NCBI GenBank assembly: GCA_006386115.1
Contig: VFIW01000117.1
Location: forward strand, 1 to 64,000
Direction of reading: 5' to 3'
DNA from: Globisporangium splendens
Lineage: Eukaryota > Oomycota > Peronosporomycetes > Pythiales > Pythiaceae
DNA: 64,000 nucleotides
Position 1 is the first letter of the stretch. Every line of letters starts with the position of its first letter. A program made the translations under genes and the position numbers. Under the pieces are notes generated by a model, which did no database searches, had not been told where the DNA came from, and saw only the letters and a list, made by a program, of their open reading frames with translations. Positions 8,949 through 20,204 of this stretch are shown piece by piece.

Positions 8949-10669
8949 CTGCAAGGAAGAGGCAGGATATTGGATGTTTGGGTTTTGCGTTGGTGGCTCA
9001 GACGCGCTCACTTCTCTTTGAGTAGTTGGTTGAAGCTATACGCTAAGGTCTCTGTTGGCACGGCTAAACCAGGAGAAGTTCATATCACGACCTCAAACCA
9101 TTACGAATTGCGCTCATATTGGTGAATCGATGCGTGCTCATTTTGGACGCGAGCCAAGTTGAAAAGGGAGATGCGTGTCCAGCGCACGCATAAAAGATAT
9201 TTGTTCCAGCAAGAGTTTCCTCCACTAGGCACTAGGATGCGCCACGGATATTGGGAAGTTCACGAACAGAGACCATGTTGAGGAGCAAAGCGTGATCATG
9301 GATGTGCAAGTTGACAATGCGTTTGGCGTCGCGGAGCAGCACTTTGCGCTTTGGTGATTGAAAACTTGAGATTGTAGGACTGACGTTGCTGTGCTATTGG
9401 TACGAGGAAGAACCGCCTGAATTTGTTTACTTCAACGCCGCGAGCTTTGTTTATTGGATTTCACCATCACTATGTGGTGTCCCATGAATGATGGCCATCG
9501 AGTGTATCCACTTGAAACACTGAGTCGTGTCCAGATCTCCGCTTAACAAACAAACCAGAGAACAGACGGGTAACAGTCTGCTTTCAAGCAAACGAAGGGA
9601 ACCAGCCACTCACACTTTCTCCTTGGAATGCATCCCGACGTATTTGAACAGCCTCGGCCGCTGGGAAGCCTCTCTGGGTGCTTCGCAGCATCGCACAGCT
9701 AACATGAGTCAGTTTTCCTTTATGACACGTGTTGTGTGATTTTAATTGATGCAGCCTAGAGCGTGTGTGAAGGAATGAACTTGATCTCACTTGTAAGCAG
9801 CCGCATTTCGGTGGGACCCGGCTGCTGGCTCAAGCACAGACTCACGACTTAGTCACATTATCAACTTGAGATTGGTGAGACCCGAAACAGTGAACACTCA
9901 GGTAGCGTTTACTATTTATACCTGCCAGCCATTCTCAACCTGGGCATACGCCTACTTCGCCCTCAACGCACAGACAGCACGAGCGATATTGGCAGTATAT
10001 TTCGAAGGTAAACGTGCACCCAACTGCTCCTCGCCGCTACTATCCGGGAATCCCGTCACCACGTATCCTTCTTCTCGGCTCACTTGACCATTTGCTTCGT
10101 CTAGCTCAACCACACAAACAACCTCGCCACGACAACCAAGAAGGCAAGCAGCACATGGGTCGATGAGCACTACCCGCTCGTGCCGGAGAATACGGCCATG
10201 TGGAACATCGTCCTGCACGCCATGTACAGCACTACTAAACCACGTCTCGCGTGCGCAGTTGGCAAGCTGATGGCGACGACATCAGCGACGACCAACACGA
10301 CGACCAACACGACAACCACGCCGAGTCCTACGCCATCTACAACAACGAGTGCGAACAGCACGTACGCGTTCAATGGCTTTGTCGTCGCGACGTTGCTCGC
10401 GCTGGTGGTCAGCGCCATGATGTAAGAGCCATGTACAATAATAGCAACAACATCAAGCCCAAGAGTGCCGACGAATAGTTTCTTCTTGTCCTCGCAAGGC
10501 TTTTCGCGATATACGCATGTATCCCCATTTCACGCCATTCTTTTTCTCCAACAGTGGATATGCTGGAAGATCAGACGTTGTACATAGAAGGGAGGCATAT
10601 CGTGCAGCTATCAGGATGGATACACTTTGATGGCCATCACTCACGGGATATCATACACTGTGCATCCCA
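8949..10669 (-). repeat. Array unit 3, interrupted (orientation A)
   Basis: The leader and GPI-type remnant of a unit, cut at GTGCATCCCA where the GypA LTR begins. The CA tract that normally follows is missing. From 10669 back to about 8945 it is the reverse complement of 11974-13700 with only a base or two different (one at about 13222). Positions 8949-9480 and 9520-10100 show no intact gene. Confidence 0.9.
10105..10425 (+). pseudogene. 3' remnant of GPI-anchored SOD-like gene (unit 3)
   Basis: Same 107-codon open stretch as in unit 1, from CTC to TAA, with WNIVLHA, KPRLACA, the Thr-rich linker and the hydrophobic C-terminus. The candidate splice acceptor TCTAG ends at 10104. Confidence 0.7.
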
Positions 10670-10899
10670 TGTAGGGTTGTTTCCAGCTTTGCACACGTCA
10701 TCGCTGGTGAGTCATTATGTGTAGTGACTCACCTCACTGGTGAGTCATTATGTGTAGTGAATCACCTGGTGGTAACAAGTCATTTCGAAGTAATTAGTCA
10801 TCGGCATTCGTTGCTGTCGAGCAATGGGTAGACAGCAAACTCATCTAATCTCAATCACAATTCAATTGACATCCTCTGCAAGAAGCACGATTCGCTACA
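10670..10899 (+). repeat. GypA LTR (230 bp)
   Basis: Begins TGTAGGG and ends GCTACA, with the terminal inverted TGTAG/CTACA expected of an LTR. It carries two copies of a GTGAGTCATTATGTGTAGTG motif. It joins array sequence at GCATCCCA. Confidence 0.88.
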
Positions 10900-10927
10900 C
10901 CTTTCGCCCATCCTGCTTCCTGAACTC

Positions 10928-11617
10928 CTAGCTCGTGGTATGGTAATGCTGCTGTAACGCGGCACGCTCACGCAGCAGCTCATATAGCAGCACGTCATCA
11001 CTCATGACCTCTTGACACCCAGCGTCGATCAAGCGCTTGATCTCAACCTTGAGCATCTCCGGCTGAATGCACTCGAGCAGTAGCTTGCACCTCTGCTTCA
11101 TCCGCTTCTTCAACGGGATGGTGCTCGAATCGGTTCCCAGAATTGCAGCAAAGCCGTTGTCCTTAACAATCTGGTTGAAATCGGAGAAGTACTGGAGAAC
11201 GCGTGCATCACTATCGTCCTCCTTCATATCCATGCGAAGTCTCTCCTTGAAAAACAACGGAATGTCGGGAACGTGCGCGTTCTTCAGATTCCCACAGCGT
11301 TCTTCAGACAGCGCTGTGAGATCCGAATCAGCGATGCCTGAGACTTCCTTCTTCAGCTCGTAACGGACGAGAATGGACAGGATCTCCACAGAACAGCTGC
11401 TCTTGACACTGACAGCAATTCCTTCCACGGATTCTCCAGTGACAGCGCAGCGTTCCGCGATCCGCGTGAGGTAGTGCTCACGTTCATTGCTCCACTTCAC
11501 AAGGGAGGCCTGGCTCCAAGACGTGAGCTTCGGCGCCGAGACGAACTCGTAGACAAGTTGCGGAATCGTCATTTCGACATCACCGTCGCTGTCCAGACGG
11601 TATCTGCCACGACTCAT
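10928..11617 (-). CDS. GypA Gag (capsid-region) protein
   Basis: ATG at 11617 (MSRGRYRLD); the frame is open upstream without another ATG. The 229-aa product is related to the N-terminal part of GypB (LVKWSNEREHY against LVKWRSAREEY) and is the Gag/capsid region of a Ty3/gypsy element. It ends in TAG where the intact element would continue in frame to the zinc knuckle. The same protein is encoded at 43776-44465. Expression is uncertain: the LTR beyond its 3' end faces the opposite way. Confidence 0.78.
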   Translation of the reverse strand: MSRGRYRLDSDGDVEMTIPQLVYEFVSAPKLTSWSQASLVKWSNEREHYLTRIAERCAVTGESVEGIAVSVKSSCSVEILSILVRYELKKEVSGIADSDLTALSEERCGNLKNAHVPDIPLFFKERLRMDMKEDDSDARVLQYFSDFNQIVKDNGFAAILGTDSSTIPLKKRMKQRCKLLLECIQPEMLKVEIKRLIDAGCQEVMSDDVLLYELLRERAALQQHYHTTS

Positions 11618-11743
11618 CGGTACAGAGGGTGCGGATGGATTGCGAAGTTTGCGATCATTACTTGGTGCTTGTGTTTGTGCTTGTGCTTGCAGTGTTGGCA
11701 ATTCAAAATGCTTGGTTTCGATACTTGTTGCTAAAGTCGACTT

Positions 11744-11973
11744 TGTAGCGAATCGTGCTTCTTGCAGAGGATGTCAATTGAATTGTGATTGAGATTAGAT
11801 GAGTTTGCTGTCTACCCATTGCTCGACAGCAACGAATGCCGATGACTAATTACTTCGAAATGACTTGTTACCACCAGGTGATTCACTACACATAATGACT
11901 CACCAGTGAGGTGAGTCACTACACATAATGACTCACCAGCGATGACGTGTGCAAAGCTGGAAACAACCCTACA
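11744..11973 (-). repeat. GypA LTR (230 bp, minus)
   Basis: Reverse complement of 10670-10899. Going inward, the primer-binding region AAGTCGACTTTAGCAAC directly follows it on the minus strand, so this is the LTR adjacent to the 5' end of gag. Confidence 0.88.
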
Positions 11974-13694
11974 TGGGATGCACAGTGTATGATATCCCGT
12001 GAGTGATGGCCATCAAAGTGTATCCATCCTGATAGCTGCACGATATGCCTCCCTTCTATGTACAACGTCTGATCTTCCAGCATATCCACTGTTGGAGAAA
12101 AAGAATGGCGTGAAATGGGGATACATGCGTATATCGCGAAAAGCCTTGCGAGGACAAGAAGAAACTATTCGTCGGCACTCTTGGGCTTGATGTTGTTGCT
12201 ATTATTGTACATGGCTCTTACATCATGGCGCTGACCACCAGCGCGAGCAACGTCGCGACGACAAAGCCATTGAACGCGTACGTGCTGTTCGCACTCGTTG
12301 TTGTAGATGGCGTAGGACTCGGCGTGGTTGTCGTGTTGGTCGTCGTGTTGGTCGTCGCTGATGTCGTCGCCATCAGCTTGCCAACTGCGCACGCGAGACG
12401 TGGTTTAGTAGTGCTGTACATGGCGTGCAGGACGATGTTCCACATGGCCGTATTCTCCGGCACGAGCGGGTAGTGCTCATCGACCCATGTGCTGCTTGCC
12501 TTCTTGGTTGTCGTGGCGAGGTTGTTTGTGTGGTTGAGCTAGACGAAGCAAATGGTCAAGTGAGCCGAGAAGAAGGATACGTGGTGACGGGATTCCCGGA
12601 TAGTAGCGGCGAGGAGCAGTTGGGTGCACGTTTACCTTCGAAATATACTGCCAATATCGCTCGTGCTGTCTGTGCGTTGAGGGCGAAGTAGGCGTATGCC
12701 CAGGTTGAGAATGGCTGGCAGGTATAAATAGTAAACGCTACCTGAGTGTTCACTGTTTCGGGTCTCACCAATCTCAAGTTGATAATGTGACTAAGTCGTG
12801 AGTCTGTGCTTGAGCCAGCAGCCGGGTCCCACCGAAATGCGGCTGCTTACAAGTGAGATCAAGTTCATTCCTTCACACACGCTCTAGGCTGCATCAATTA
12901 AAATCACACAACACGTGTCATAAAGGAAAACTGACTCATGTTAGCTGTGCGATGCTGCGAAGCACCCAGAGAGGCTTCCCAGCGGCCGAGGCTGTTCAAA
13001 TACGTCGGGATGCATTCCAAGGAGAAAGTGTGAGTGGCTGGTTCCCTTCGTTTGCTTGAAAGCAGACTGTTACCCGTCTGTTCTCTGGTTTGTTTGTTAA
13101 GCGGAGATCTGGACACGACTCAGTGTTTCAAGTGGATACACTCGATGGCCATCATTCATGGGACACCACATAGTGATGGTGAAATCCAATAAACAAAGCT
13201 CGCGGCGTTGAAGTAAACAAATTTAGGCGGTTCTTCCTCGTACCAATAGCACAGCAACGTCAGTCCTACAATCTCAAGTTTTCAATCACCAAAGCGCAAA
13301 GTGCTGCTCCGCGACGCCAAACGCATTGTCAACTTGCACATCCATGATCACGCTTTGCTCCTCAACATGGTCTCTGTTCGTGAACTTCCCAATATCCGTG
13401 GCGCATCCTAGTGCCTAGTGGAGGAAACTCTTGCTGGAACAAATATCTTTTATGCGTGCGCTGGACACGCATCTCCCTTTTCAACTTGGCTCGCGTCCAA
13501 AATGAGCACGCATCGATTCACCAATATGAGCGCAATTCGTAATGGTTTGAGGTCGTGATATGAACTTCTCCTGGTTTAGCCGTGCCAACAGAGACCTTAG
13601 CGTATAGCTTCAACCAACTACTCAAAGAGAAGTGAGCGCGTCTGAGCCACCAACGCAAAACCCAAACATCCAATATCCTGCCTCTTCCTTGCAG
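11974..13694 (+). repeat. Partial array unit (orientation B)
   Basis: Mirror image of 8949-10669. It starts TGGGATGCAC at the LTR and ends at the unit border TTCCTTGCAG. It holds the GPI-type remnant on minus. The rest (12540-13694) has no intact gene. Confidence 0.9.
12218..12538 (-). pseudogene. 3' remnant of GPI-anchored SOD-like gene
   Basis: Mirror copy of 10105-10425, with the same open stretch. Confidence 0.7.
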
Positions 13695-14081
13695 TGTACC
13701 CATTTGGATAAAAAACACTCATGAAGACGAATAGAACCTGTATTAGTTATACTCTATTCAGTTATAATAGTCAAATAATGATAAGAGCACCTTTCAATAT
13801 CCAGTAAGGGCCTCTATATTGAACTGCAGAAGTGTTCACACAGGTTTCAGAATCTGATTTTTCTTTCTCCACCAACCAGAACCCCACAGCAGCATGACAC
13901 CAAGAAGGAGCCACTGCAACGTCCGAAATGGTACGACATGGACGATTTGTTTAAGCCACCGTTTGTAAAGTTCATCTTCTCTTCTCCCTCTTGCTGCTCC
14001 CTCCATGTGCCCCCTCCTTTCTCTTCATCACTTGAGCTATTCCCTCCTCTGTCTCTTGACCGGATAGAGTTTAAGCGAGGA

Positions 14082-14096
14082 CTCATTCTCCAATTT
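14082..14096 (+). promoter_or_regulatory. Inr/FPR-type core promoter, SOD copy 3
   Basis: CTCATTCTCCAATTT, 65-79 nt before the ATG at 14161. A CT-rich tract of about 90 bp lies just upstream. Confidence 0.8.
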
Positions 14097-14160
14097 GGTT
14101 CCTCTTCACCAAGTGTCTTCTCTCCAACACACCAACACGCTCCAAAGTACGCATTCGACA

Positions 14161-14976
14161 ATGCTCTCTGCAAAGATGCTCACGATGACGCTTGCCACGC
14201 TTGCGGCCATGGCCACGACTTCGCGTGCCCAGACGTTCGTGTACGAGTTCGACCCGCAGTGGGCCGGCGGCGTCAAGGGCGCCATCAAAGTCAACTACCC
14301 GTCACCCACCAACTACCCCACCAAGGCCGACATCAGCGCCAACCTCGACTTCAGCCAAGTCGACGTCGCGGCACTCAAAAAGCTCGACGGCAACTGCACG
14401 ACCGAGCCCACCGAGTACAAGTGGCACATCCATGTCAAGTGGAACTCGACCAAGTCGTCCGACTCGTTCGCGCAGTGCTCCAAGGCCGCCACGAGCAACC
14501 ACTACGACCCGCTCTACGCGTGCGGTCCCAACTCCGAGTTCGCCGAGACGCCGGCGTGTCTGCCCAAGATCGCGTCGTACGCGTGCTCGCCCGCCAACTA
14601 TCTCGCCAATCCGGGCGTGTGCGAGAAGGGCGACCTGGCCGGCAAGCTCGGCGACTTCAAGCTCGATTCCCACAAGCAGGTCTCGGGCCATTGGACGGAC
14701 GACCACTACCCACTCGTGTCGGAGAACACGCCGCAGTGGAACATCATCCTGCACGCCGTATGCGACAACAAGGCCACGCCGCGCCTGGCGTGTGCTCTGG
14801 GCAAGCGCACGGACGACTATGGTTATGACAACGACTATGACTACGACTATGGCAATGACTACGACTATGATAGTGACGATGACAAGACGCCAACGTACAC
14901 TCCAGCGATGCCAACGCCAGCGCCGACCTACGGTCACAAGGGGTGGAGAGTCAAAGTGAGCACTCACTCTTCGTAA
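14161..14976 (+). CDS. Secreted Cu-only SOD-like protein, copy 3
   Basis: The 271-aa protein is identical to copy 1, with synonymous changes only (for example TCA for TCG in the YPSPTN region). The codons strongly favour C/G third positions, which leaves long open but meaningless frames on the other strand. Confidence 0.86.
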   Translation: MLSAKMLTMTLATLAAMATTSRAQTFVYEFDPQWAGGVKGAIKVNYPSPTNYPTKADISANLDFSQVDVAALKKLDGNCTTEPTEYKWHIHVKWNSTKSSDSFAQCSKAATSNHYDPLYACGPNSEFAETPACLPKIASYACSPANYLANPGVCEKGDLAGKLGDFKLDSHKQVSGHWTDDHYPLVSENTPQWNIILHAVCDNKATPRLACALGKRTDDYGYDNDYDYDYGNDYDYDSDDDKTPTYTPAMPTPAPTYGHKGWRVKVSTHSS

Positions 14977-15372
14977 GACAGAAGCAGCCTGCGCGTCATC
15001 GTGATACCCAAACAATCGTATCTCTTCACTTTCTCTTTAACTTGTAAAATGAACAAGAAAAACACTGCTTTTAATGACGTCCATGCGTGCAAAAATCTTC
15101 CACCATCTGCGACTGTTTCAATTGCGATTGCTCTATCCAGTGAGCGAACGGCTCCTGCCGGAGGGTGGTGATCGCTGCACGAGTGCGTGCATGCGTGGTG
15201 GCAATCTGCCAGCTTCGAGTGCCAATTGCGCCTCTCGTTCGCACTTTCCGCACAAAACGTACGTGGAACCTTCGAGCTCCCTGGATGCACGACCGAGTTT
15301 CTTGATGCCGCGTGGGAGGTGATCCTATACAAACAGGAGATATACGAATGACATTCATACCGCGCAATGGGC

Positions 15373-15486
15373 TTTGCATACCCGCTGGTGAGAGAGGATT
15401 CGGCGCAATGGAACATCATCCGATACGCCGTCTGTGGATCTGCGACGCCTCGTGTGGCTTGCGTTGTTGGCAAACGGGTCGGCTGA
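15373..15486 (+). pseudogene. 37-codon SOD-like remnant (unit 4)
   Basis: FAYPLVRED, then WNIIRYAV and TPRVACVVGKRVG, then TGA. Same sequence as in unit 1. Confidence 0.7.
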
Positions 15487-15766
15487 GATGCTACAGAGTA
15501 GTGATCTCTGTCGGCATCAAAGCATTCGAAGACAGCAAAGTAATCAATCGTTGCTTGATCTGTCTGCGCCAAACCGCCTCTTAACGCACAACCTTTTTAT
15601 GCATGCACATGCCACACTCACTGCCTACGAAAAGTATCGAAATACTTCGTTTTGCTTCCCCCGATGCTTTCTTGCGTCGTGTTGCACGGTAAGTTGATGT
15701 ACCAAGGCGAGAGTGTCCTACGATGTACGGCATTTGAGGCGTTGCGCACATTTCGAGCAATTCTTG

Positions 15767-15789
15767 GTGTGTGTGTGTGTGTGTGTGTG
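15767..15789. repeat. (GT)n microsatellite
   Basis: 23-bp GT run, the reverse complement of the CA tract of orientation A units. Confidence 0.95.
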
Positions 15790-16036
15790 ACTTGGGATGC
15801 ACAGTGTATGATATCCCGTGAGTGATGGCCATCAAAGTGTATCCATCCTGATAGCTGCACGATATGCCTCCCTTCTATGTACAACGTCTGATCTTCCAGC
15901 ATATCCACTGTTGGAGAAAAAGAATGGCGTGAAATGGGGATACATGCGTATATCGCGAAAAGCCTTGCGAGGACAAGAAGAAACTATTCGTCGGCACTCT
16001 TGGGCTTGATGTTGTTGCTATTATTGTACATGGCTC

Positions 16037-16357
16037 TTACATCATGGCGCTGACCACCAGCGCGAGCAACGTCGCGACGACAAAGCCATTGAACGCGTAC
16101 GTGCTGTTCGCACTCGTTGTTGTAGATGGCGTAGGACTCGGCGTGGTTGTCGTGTTGGTCGTCGTGTTGGTCGTCGCTGATGTCGTCGCCATCAGCTTGC
16201 CAACTGCGCACGCGAGACGTGGTTTAGTAGTGCTGTACATGGCGTGCAGGACGATGTTCCACATGGCCGTATTCTCCGGCACGAGCGGGTAGTGCTCATC
16301 GACCCATGTGCTGCTTGCCTTCTTGGTTGTCGTGGCGAGGTTGTTTGTGTGGTTGAG
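16037..16357 (-). pseudogene. 3' remnant of GPI-anchored SOD-like gene (unit 4)
   Basis: 107-codon open stretch as in unit 1. A 1-bp deletion near 16471 alters the upstream, already decayed part. Confidence 0.7.
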
Positions 16358-17902
16358 CTAGACGAAGCAAATGGTCAAGTGAGCCGAGAAGAAGGATACG
16401 TGGTGACGGGATTCCCGGATAGTAGCGGCGAGGAGCAGTTGGGTGCACGTTTACCTTCGAAATATACTGCCATATCGCTCGTGCTGTCTGTGCGTTGAGG
16501 GCGAAGTAGGCGTATGCCCAGGTTGAGAATGGCTGGCAGGTATAAATAGTAAACGCTACCTGAGTGTTCACTGTTTCGGGTCTCACCAATCTCAAGTTGA
16601 TAATGTGACTAAGTCGTGAGTCTGTGCTTGAGCCAGCAGCCGGGTCCCACCGAAATGCGGCTGCTTACAAGTGAGATCAAGTTCATTCCTTCACACACGC
16701 TCTAGGCTGCATCAATTAAAATCACACAACACGTGTCATAAAGGAAAACTGACTCATGTTAGCTGTGCGATGCTGCGAAGCACCCAGAGAGGCTTCCCAG
16801 CGGCCGAGGCTGTTCAAATACGTCGGGATGCATTCCAAGGAGAAAGTGTGAGTGGCTGGTTCCCTTCGTTTGCTTGAAAGCAGACTGTTACCCGTCTGTT
16901 CTCTGGTTTGTTTGTTAAGCGGAGATCTGGACACGACTCAGTGTTTCAAGTGGATACACTCGATGGCCATCATTCATGGGACACCACATAGTGATGGTGA
17001 AATCCAATAAACAAAGCTCGCGGCGTTGAAGTAAACAAATTCAGGCGGTTCTTCCTCGTACCGATAGCAACGTCAGTCCTACAATCTCAAGTTTTCAATC
17101 ACCAAAGCGCAAAGTGCTGCTCCGCGACGCCAAACGCATTGTCAACTTGCACATCCATGATCACGCTTTGCTCCTCAACATGGTCTCTGTTCGTGAACTC
17201 CCCAATATCCGTGGCGCATCCTAGTGCCTAGTGTCCTAGTGTAGGAAACTCTTGCTGGAACAAATATCTTTTATGCGTGCGCTGGATACGCATCTCCCTT
17301 TTCAACTTGGCTCGCGTCCAAAATGAACACGCATCGATTCACCAATATGAGCGCAATTCGTAATGGTTTGAGGTCGTGATATGAGCTTCTCCTGGTTTAG
17401 CCGTGCCAACAGAGACCTTAGCGTATAGCTTCAACCAACTACTGAAAGAGAAGTGAGCGCGTCTGAGCCACCAACGCAAAACCCAAACATCCAATATCCT
17501 GCCTCTTCCTTGCAGTGTACCCATTTGGATAAAAAACACTCATGAAGACGAATAGAACCTGTATTAGTTATACTCTATTCAGTTATAATAGTCAAATAAT
17601 GATAAGAGCACCTTTCAATATCCAGTAAGGGCCTCTATATTGAACTGCCGAAGTGTTCACACAGGTTTCAGAATCTGATTTTTCTTTCTCCACCAACCAG
17701 AACCCCACAGCAGCATGACACCAAGAAGGAGCCACTGCAACGTCCGAAATGGTACGACATGGACGATTTGTTTAAGCCACCGTTTGTAAAGTTCATCTTC
17801 TCTTCTCCCTCTTGCTGCTCCCTCCATGTGCCCCCTCCTTTCTCTTCATCACTTGAGCTATTCCCTCCTCTGTCTCTTGACCGGATAGAGTTTAAGCGAG
17901 GA

Positions 17903-17917
17903 CTCATTCTCCAATTT
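17903..17917 (+). promoter_or_regulatory. Inr/FPR-type core promoter, SOD copy 4
   Basis: CTCATTCTCCAATTT, 65-79 nt before the ATG at 17982. Confidence 0.8.
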
Positions 17918-17981
17918 GGTTCCTCTTCACCAAGTGTCTTCTCTCCAACACACCAACACGCTCCAAAGTACGCATTCGACA

Positions 17982-18797
17982 ATGCTCTCTGCAAAGATGC
18001 TCACGATGACGCTTGCCACGCTTGCGGCCATGGCCACGACTTCGCGTGCCCAGACGTTCGTGTACGAGTTCGACCCGCAGTGGGCCGGCGGCGTCAAGGG
18101 CGCCATCAAAGTCAACTACCCGTCGCCCACCAACTACCCCACCAAGGCCGACATCAGCGCCAACCTCGACTTCAGCCAAGTCGACGTCGCGGCACTCAAA
18201 AAGCTCGACGGCAACTGCACGACCGAGCCCACCGAGTACAAGTGGCACATCCATGTCAAGTGGAACTCGACCAAGTCGTCCGACTCGTTCGCGCAGTGCT
18301 CCAAGGCCGCCACGAGCAACCACTACGACCCGCTCTACGCGTGCGGTCCCAACTCCGAGTTCGCCGAGACGCCGGCGTGTCTGCCCAAGATCGCGTCGTA
18401 CGCGTGCTCGCCCGCCAACTATCTCGCCAATCCGGGCGTGTGCGAGAAGGGCGACCTGGCCGGCAAGCTCGGCGACTTCAAGCTCGATTCCCACAAGCAG
18501 GTCTCGGGCCATTGGACGGACGACCACTACCCACTCGTGTCGGAGAACACGCCGCAGTGGAACATCATCCTGCACGCCGTATGCGACAACAAGGCCACGC
18601 CGCGCCTGGCGTGTGCTCTGGGCAAGCGCACGGACGACTATGGTTATGACAACGACTATGACTACGACTATGGCAATGACTACGACTATGATAGTGACGA
18701 TGACAAGACGCCAACGTACACTCCAGCGATGCCAACGCCAGCGCCGACCTACGGTCACAAGGGGTGGAGAGTCAAAGTGAGCACTCACTCTTCGTAA
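17982..18797 (+). CDS. Secreted Cu-only SOD-like protein, copy 4
   Basis: The 271-aa protein is identical to copy 1. Promoter and leader are of the SSLQHTNTLQ type shared by copies 1, 3, 5 and the broken copy 6. Confidence 0.86.
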   Translation: MLSAKMLTMTLATLAAMATTSRAQTFVYEFDPQWAGGVKGAIKVNYPSPTNYPTKADISANLDFSQVDVAALKKLDGNCTTEPTEYKWHIHVKWNSTKSSDSFAQCSKAATSNHYDPLYACGPNSEFAETPACLPKIASYACSPANYLANPGVCEKGDLAGKLGDFKLDSHKQVSGHWTDDHYPLVSENTPQWNIILHAVCDNKATPRLACALGKRTDDYGYDNDYDYDYGNDYDYDSDDDKTPTYTPAMPTPAPTYGHKGWRVKVSTHSS

Positions 18798-19193
18798 GAC
18801 AGAAGCAGCCTGCGCGTCATCGTGATACCCAAACAATCGTATCTCTTCACTTTCTCTTTAACTTGTAAAATGAACAAGAAAAACACTGCTTTTAATGACG
18901 TCCATGCGTGCAAAAATCTTCCACCATCTGCGACTGTTTCAATTGCGATTGCTCTATCCAGTGAGCGAACGGCTCCTGCCGGAGGGTGGTGATCGCTGCA
19001 CGAGTGCGTGCATGCGTGGTGGCAATCTGCCAGCTTCGAGTGCCAATTGCGCCTCTCGTTCGCACTTTCCGCACAAAACGTACGTGGAACCTTCGAGCTC
19101 CCTGGATGCACGACCGAGTTTCTTGATGCCGCGTGGGAGGTGATCCTATACAAACAGGAGATATATGAATGACATTCATACCGCACAATGGGC

Positions 19194-19307
19194 TTTGCAT
19201 ACCCGCTGGTGAGAGAGAATTCGGCGCAATGGAACGTCATCCTATACGCCGTCTGTGGATCTGCGACGTCTCGTGTGGCTTGCGCTGTTGGCAAACGGGT
19301 CGGCTGA
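19194..19307 (+). pseudogene. 37-codon SOD-like remnant (unit 5), less diverged
   Basis: Reads YPLVRENSAQWNVILYAV and SRVACAVGKRVG. It keeps VIL where other units have IIR, and AC-AVGK where they have AC-VVGK, so it is closer to the parent SOD domain. The copper-ligand His is still Tyr. Confidence 0.7.
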
Positions 19308-19589
19308 GATGCTACAGAGTAGTGATCTCTGTCGGCATCAAAGCATTCGAAGGCAGTAAAGTAATCAATCGTTGCTTGATCTGTCTGCGCCAAACCGCCT
19401 CTTAACGCACGAGCTATTTATGCATGCGCGTGCCACACTCACTGCCTACGAGAAAAATATCGAAATACTTCGTTTTGCTTCCCCCGATGCTTTCTTGCGT
19501 CGTGTTGCACGGTAAGTTGATGCACCAAGGCGAGAGTGTTCTACGATGTACGGCATTTGAGGCGTTGCGCACATTTCGAGCAATTCTTG

Positions 19590-19612
19590 GTGTGTGTGTG
19601 TGTGTGTGTGTG
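19590..19612. repeat. (GT)n microsatellite
   Basis: 23-bp GT run. Confidence 0.95.
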
Positions 19613-19859
19613 ACTTGGGATGCACAGTGTATGATATCCCGTGAGTGATGGCCATCAAAGTGTATCCATCCTGATAGCTGCACGACATGCCTCCCTTCTA
19701 TGTACAGCGTCTGATCTTCCAGCATATCCGCTGTTGGAGAAAAAGAATGGCGTGAAATGGGGATACATGCGTATATCGCGAAAAGCCTTGCGAGGACAAG
19801 AAGAAACTATTCGTCGGTACTCTTGAGCTTGATGTTGTTGCTATTATTGCATATGGCTC

Positions 19860-20204
19860 TTACATCATGGCGCTGACCACCAGCGCGGGCAACGTCGCGA
19901 CGACAAAGCCATTGAACGCGTACGTGCTGCTCGCACTCGCTGTTGCGGATGGCATAGGACTCGGCGTGGTTGTCGTGTTGGTCGTCGTGTTGGCCGTCGT
20001 GTTGGTTGTCGTGTTGGCCGTCGTGTTGGTCGTCGCCATCAGCTTGCCAACTGCGCACGCGAGACGTGGTTTAGTAGTGCCGCACACGGCGTGCAGGACG
20101 ATGTTCCACATGGCCGTATTCTCCGGCACGAGCAGGTAGTGCTCATCGACCCATGTGCTGCTTGCCTTCTTGGTTGTCGCGACGAGGCTGTTTGTGTGGT
20201 TGAG
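19860..20204 (-). pseudogene. 3' remnant of GPI-anchored SOD-like gene (unit 5), expanded linker
   Basis: 115 codons, eight more than in other units. The extra 24 bp are two additional 12-bp repeats (GTGTTGGYCGTC on plus) that lengthen the TNTT/ANTT glycosylation-type linker. HAVCGTTKPRLACAV keeps the SOD Cys, His and Arg. The hydrophobic C-terminus FVVATLPALVVSA has a Pro in place of Leu. Confidence 0.7.

Larger units (their letters stand above)
10670..11973. mobile_element. GypA LTR-gag-LTR cassette, gag inverted
   Basis: A 1304-bp unit: LTR plus (10670-10899), gag on minus, LTR minus (11744-11973). Its outer flanks are reverse complements of each other (...GCATCCCA and TGGGATGC...), so it is the centre of a palindrome made of array-unit sequence. 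The cassette has the same length and content as 43420-44723, but here gag points the other way. No pol lies next to it. Confidence 0.9.
13695..17515 (+). repeat. Array unit 4 (orientation B)
   Basis: A complete 3821-bp unit: promoter spacer, SOD-like gene, short remnant, GT tract, GPI-type remnant and leader, all in the reverse of orientation A. Positions 14977-15372 and 16358-17515 contain no intact gene. Confidence 0.93.

Noticed and set aside
10670..11973. Interpretation as a DNA transposon with 230-bp terminal inverted repeats
   Set aside because: The ends are LTRs of GypA with a primer-binding site, and the ORF is Gag. No transposase is present, and the outer flanks are mirror images rather than target duplications.
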